The notes beneath the pieces were generated by a model. The model was given only the letters and a program-made list of their open reading frames with translations. It was not told the DNA's origin and did no database searches. From assembly GCA_006844765.1 (NCBI GenBank), contig SPJV01000104.1, positions 10,962 through 74,961 on the forward strand: a DNA stretch of 64,000 bases. The letters are read 5' to 3'. This document shows, in pieces, positions 62,195 to 64,000 of the stretch; position 1 is the first letter of the stretch; every line of letters begins with the position of its first letter. Source of the DNA: Alphaproteobacteria bacterium (GTDB lineage Bacteria > Pseudomonadota > Alphaproteobacteria > UBA8366 > Aestuariispiraceae). The position numbers and the translations under genes were made by a program.

Positions 62195-62926
62195 ATGACG
62201 GTCGATAGCGGACATATTGTTGCTGCCTATGACGACGAAATGCAGCAGCTTACGCGATTGTTCAGCCGGATGGGCGGGCTTGCTGAGAAGCAGCTGGCCG
62301 AAGCCCTGACGGCTGTTGAACGTCGGGACCTTGATCTGGCCGGTACCGTCAAGGACAGTGACCGTGCGATTGACGATCTGGAGCACGAGATTGATGCGTT
62401 GGTCCTGCGGATGTTGGCCCTGCGTCAGCCGGTGGCCAATGACCTGCGTTATATCATCTCAACCCTGCGCACTGCGGCGGATATCGAACGCATTGGTGAC
62501 TACGCCAAGAATATCGGCAAACGCACCATCGCAATGAGCAGCGTCGGCACCCCGCCCATGGTGCGCGGCGTGGTTCGTCTCGGCCGGCTTGTGCAGAATA
62601 TGCTGAAAAAGGTGCTCGACGCCTATGCGCAAGGCGACATCCAAAAGGCGGTCGAAGTCTGGGAAGCGGACGAAGAGGTCGACAGCCTGCATACCAGTCT
62701 CTTCCGGGAACTCCTTACCTACATGATGGAGGATCCCCGGCACATTACCCCCTGTACTCATATGCTCTTCATTGCAAAGAACCTGGAACGCATCGGCGAC
62801 CATGCCACGAATATCGCCGAGACCGTGCACTACCATGTCGAAGGTGTGCCGTTGGCCGAACGCCGGCCTAAGGCAGATGCATCGAACTATGCGGTGGTGA
62901 CGCCTGGTGAGGAGACAGATAAATGA
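62195..62926 (+). CDS. phoU: Phosphate signalling protein PhoU
   Basis: The 243-residue helical protein has two repeated three-helix PhoU domains. LVLRMLALRQPVANDLRYII and AADIERIGDYAKNIGKR occur in the first repeat, HMLFIAKNLERIGDHATNIA in the second. It couples Pst to PhoR. The frame is open to 62168; the ATG at 62195 with AAAGG before it is taken. Its stop overlaps the phoB ATG by 4 bp. Confidence 0.96.
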   Translation: MTVDSGHIVAAYDDEMQQLTRLFSRMGGLAEKQLAEALTAVERRDLDLAGTVKDSDRAIDDLEHEIDALVLRMLALRQPVANDLRYIISTLRTAADIERIGDYAKNIGKRTIAMSSVGTPPMVRGVVRLGRLVQNMLKKVLDAYAQGDIQKAVEVWEADEEVDSLHTSLFRELLTYMMEDPRHITPCTHMLFIAKNLERIGDHATNIAETVHYHVEGVPLAERRPKADASNYAVVTPGEETDK

Positions 62927-63693
62927 CCGGCACGAGTTTGGGCGATGGCCCTAATTTGACCCGGCGCGCTAAGAAAGTTGGCGATGTGGTTGAAATGTCA
63001 GTATTAAAGCCCCGCATTCTGATTGTCGAAGACGAAAGCGCGGTCATTACCTTGCTTCGATACAATCTCGAACATGCCGGCTATGAAGTCGATTCAGTCA
63101 TGGATGGCGAAGAAGGCATGATCGCGGTGGATGAAAACCCGCCGGATCTGATCCTTCTGGATTGGATGCTGCCGCGTTTGTCCGGTGTCGAGGTTTGCCG
63201 ACAGCTCCGCCGCAAGGCGAGTACAAAGAATATCCCGATCATCATGCTGACAGCGCGCGGCGAAGAAGCCGACACGGTTCGCGGCCTTGATGCTGGTGCA
63301 GATGACTATGTGACCAAGCCGTTCTCGCCGGCAGAACTGATGGCACGCATTCAGGCGCTTCTGCGACGTGCCCGTCCCGCCTTGTCCGAAGAGCGGTTGG
63401 AAATCGCTGATATCCGCATGGATCTGGTGGCGCATCGGGTCTATCGCGGGGATCGGGAAGTGAAGCTCGGGCCGACCGAATATCGCTTGCTGCGTCATTT
63501 TATGGAGCATCCGGGCCGGGTCTTCAGCCGCGAACAATTGCTGGATTCCGTCTGGGGTCGCGACGTCTATGTTGAGCTGCGCACCGTCGATGTTCATATC
63601 CGCCGTCTGCGCAAGACACTGAACGAAGAGGGCGAGTCGGATTTGATCCGCACTGTTCGCTCTGCCGGATACGCGCTTGAGACTGATTCCTGA
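62923..63693 (+). CDS. phoB: Phosphate regulon response regulator PhoB
   Basis: The 256-residue OmpR-type regulator has a receiver with phospho-Asp at D80 (LILLDWMLPRLSGVEVC) and GADDYVTKPFSPAEL, then a winged helix with VWGRDVYVELRTVDVHIRRL. The ATG at 62923 has GAGGAG 8 bases upstream and overlaps the phoU stop; it adds 24 residues before the family-like start MSVLKPRILIVEDE at 62995. Either start is possible, and the first has the better ribosome site. Confidence 0.95.
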   Translation: MTGTSLGDGPNLTRRAKKVGDVVEMSVLKPRILIVEDESAVITLLRYNLEHAGYEVDSVMDGEEGMIAVDENPPDLILLDWMLPRLSGVEVCRQLRRKASTKNIPIIMLTARGEEADTVRGLDAGADDYVTKPFSPAELMARIQALLRRARPALSEERLEIADIRMDLVAHRVYRGDREVKLGPTEYRLLRHFMEHPGRVFSREQLLDSVWGRDVYVELRTVDVHIRRLRKTLNEEGESDLIRTVRSAGYALETDS

Positions 63694-63743
63694 TCCGGTT
63701 GTCCTGTGATCGCCACGGCCAGCAGGTCAGTAAAATTGCTTAT

Positions 63744-63790
63744 AAAAAAGCCCACGCCTCGATCCAAGTAACGAGACGTGGGCTTTTTTT
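63744..63790 (+). terminator. Strong bidirectional intrinsic terminator after phoB
   Basis: AAAAAAGCCCACG at 63744-63756 pairs with CGTGGGCTTTTTTT ending at 63790, with an inner CTCG/CGAG extension and a T-run on each strand. It closes the pho operon and can also serve the convergent amidohydrolase gene. Confidence 0.92.
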
Positions 63791-63812
63791 AACGCCTCAA
63801 TAAGTCAGTAAA

Positions 63813-64000
63813 TCAGAAAGCACCTGCGCCGTAGCCACGTGGCGCCGCGCCGGTCAGGGCGTCTTTGAAGACCCGACCATCCTTCATCACTAGCGGAATA
63901 TTCGGGCCATCAGGACCATCCAGGACGGAGATATCCGCCAAAGGATCGCCATCAACGATGATGATATCGGCGGTCGCGCCGGCGCTGATGGTCCCCAGAT
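63813..64000 (-). CDS. Amidohydrolase family protein (partial, C-terminal end)
   Basis: The last 61 residues and stop (TGA at 63813-63815) of a minus-strand gene lie at the right edge; the rest is outside. The end LGTISAGATADIIIVDGDPL and IPLVMKDGRVFKD is the typical C-terminus of metal-dependent amidohydrolases (imidazolonepropionase-like), where the beta-sandwich strands close. A Gly/Ala-rich tail follows. It uses the bidirectional terminator. Confidence 0.88.
   Translation of the reverse strand, partial: LGTISAGATADIIIVDGDPLADISVLDGPDGPNIPLVMKDGRVFKDALTGAAPRGYGAGAF

Overview
The window looks like ordinary chromosome from an alphaproteobacterium, most likely Rhodospirillales-like. The evidence is moderately high GC, a CcrM-type GANTC methyltransferase next to its own GANTC-rich promoter region, PstC/PstA of the long alphaproteobacterial type, a phoR-pstSCAB-phoU-phoB block, O-succinylhomoserine sulfhydrylase (metZ), and many short tightly coupled operons. 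I see no insertion sequence, prophage, CRISPR array or clear genomic island. The assignment to order is inference.

Layout. 1-6.1 kb: lactate-utilisation genes lutA-lutB (lutB runs off the left edge), a secreted DUF1223 protein, a transglutaminase-like protease, a PAS/HD-GYP c-di-GMP phosphodiesterase and a methyltransferase. 6.3-7.8 kb: an azoreductase, then a tRNA-Thr(CGU) gene whose 3' side is followed by four 116-bp tandem repeats; three of them carry a copy of the tRNA 3' end. 7.8-14.9 kb: comM/yifB, then a minus-strand operon yhhQ-queA-tgt (queuosine) that continues into an orphan periplasmic binding protein and a membrane-anchored pentapeptide-repeat protein. A three-way-junction RNA can be drawn in the yhhQ leader. 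14.9-23.9 kb: a YcaQ-like glycosylase, a FAD amine oxidase, ccrM with seven GANTC sites in its upstream 128 bp, a secreted protein of unknown function, DinB and cysteine-desulfurase-like genes, rnhB and an antiporter. 24-34.4 kb: an MBL hydrolase with a Crp/Fnr regulator, then a plus-strand operon of a long-chain acyl-CoA synthetase, a complete Liv-type ABC importer (two ATPases, two permeases, one binding protein) and a PaaK-like ligase. 34.4-37.6 kb: a tungstate importer tupBCA facing its HTH/substrate-binding regulator. 37.8-49.9 kb: rhodanese, metZ, RidA, a PAS protein, SDR, DUF169, typA, GNAT, AhpD-like, NUDIX, aspartate dehydrogenase, fatty-acid desaturase and an MFS transporter. 50-55.1 kb: mutS and maeB. 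55.2-63.8 kb: the phosphate regulon phoR-pstSCAB-phoU-phoB, closed by a strong terminator. The window ends in the C-terminus of an amidohydrolase.

The most unusual features are in non-coding DNA: the tRNA-Thr trailer repeats, the GANTC cluster at ccrM, the structured yhhQ leader, and hairpins between pst genes. Protein identities come from reading the translations and recognising family motifs; no database search was run. Structures were drawn by eye and not folded.
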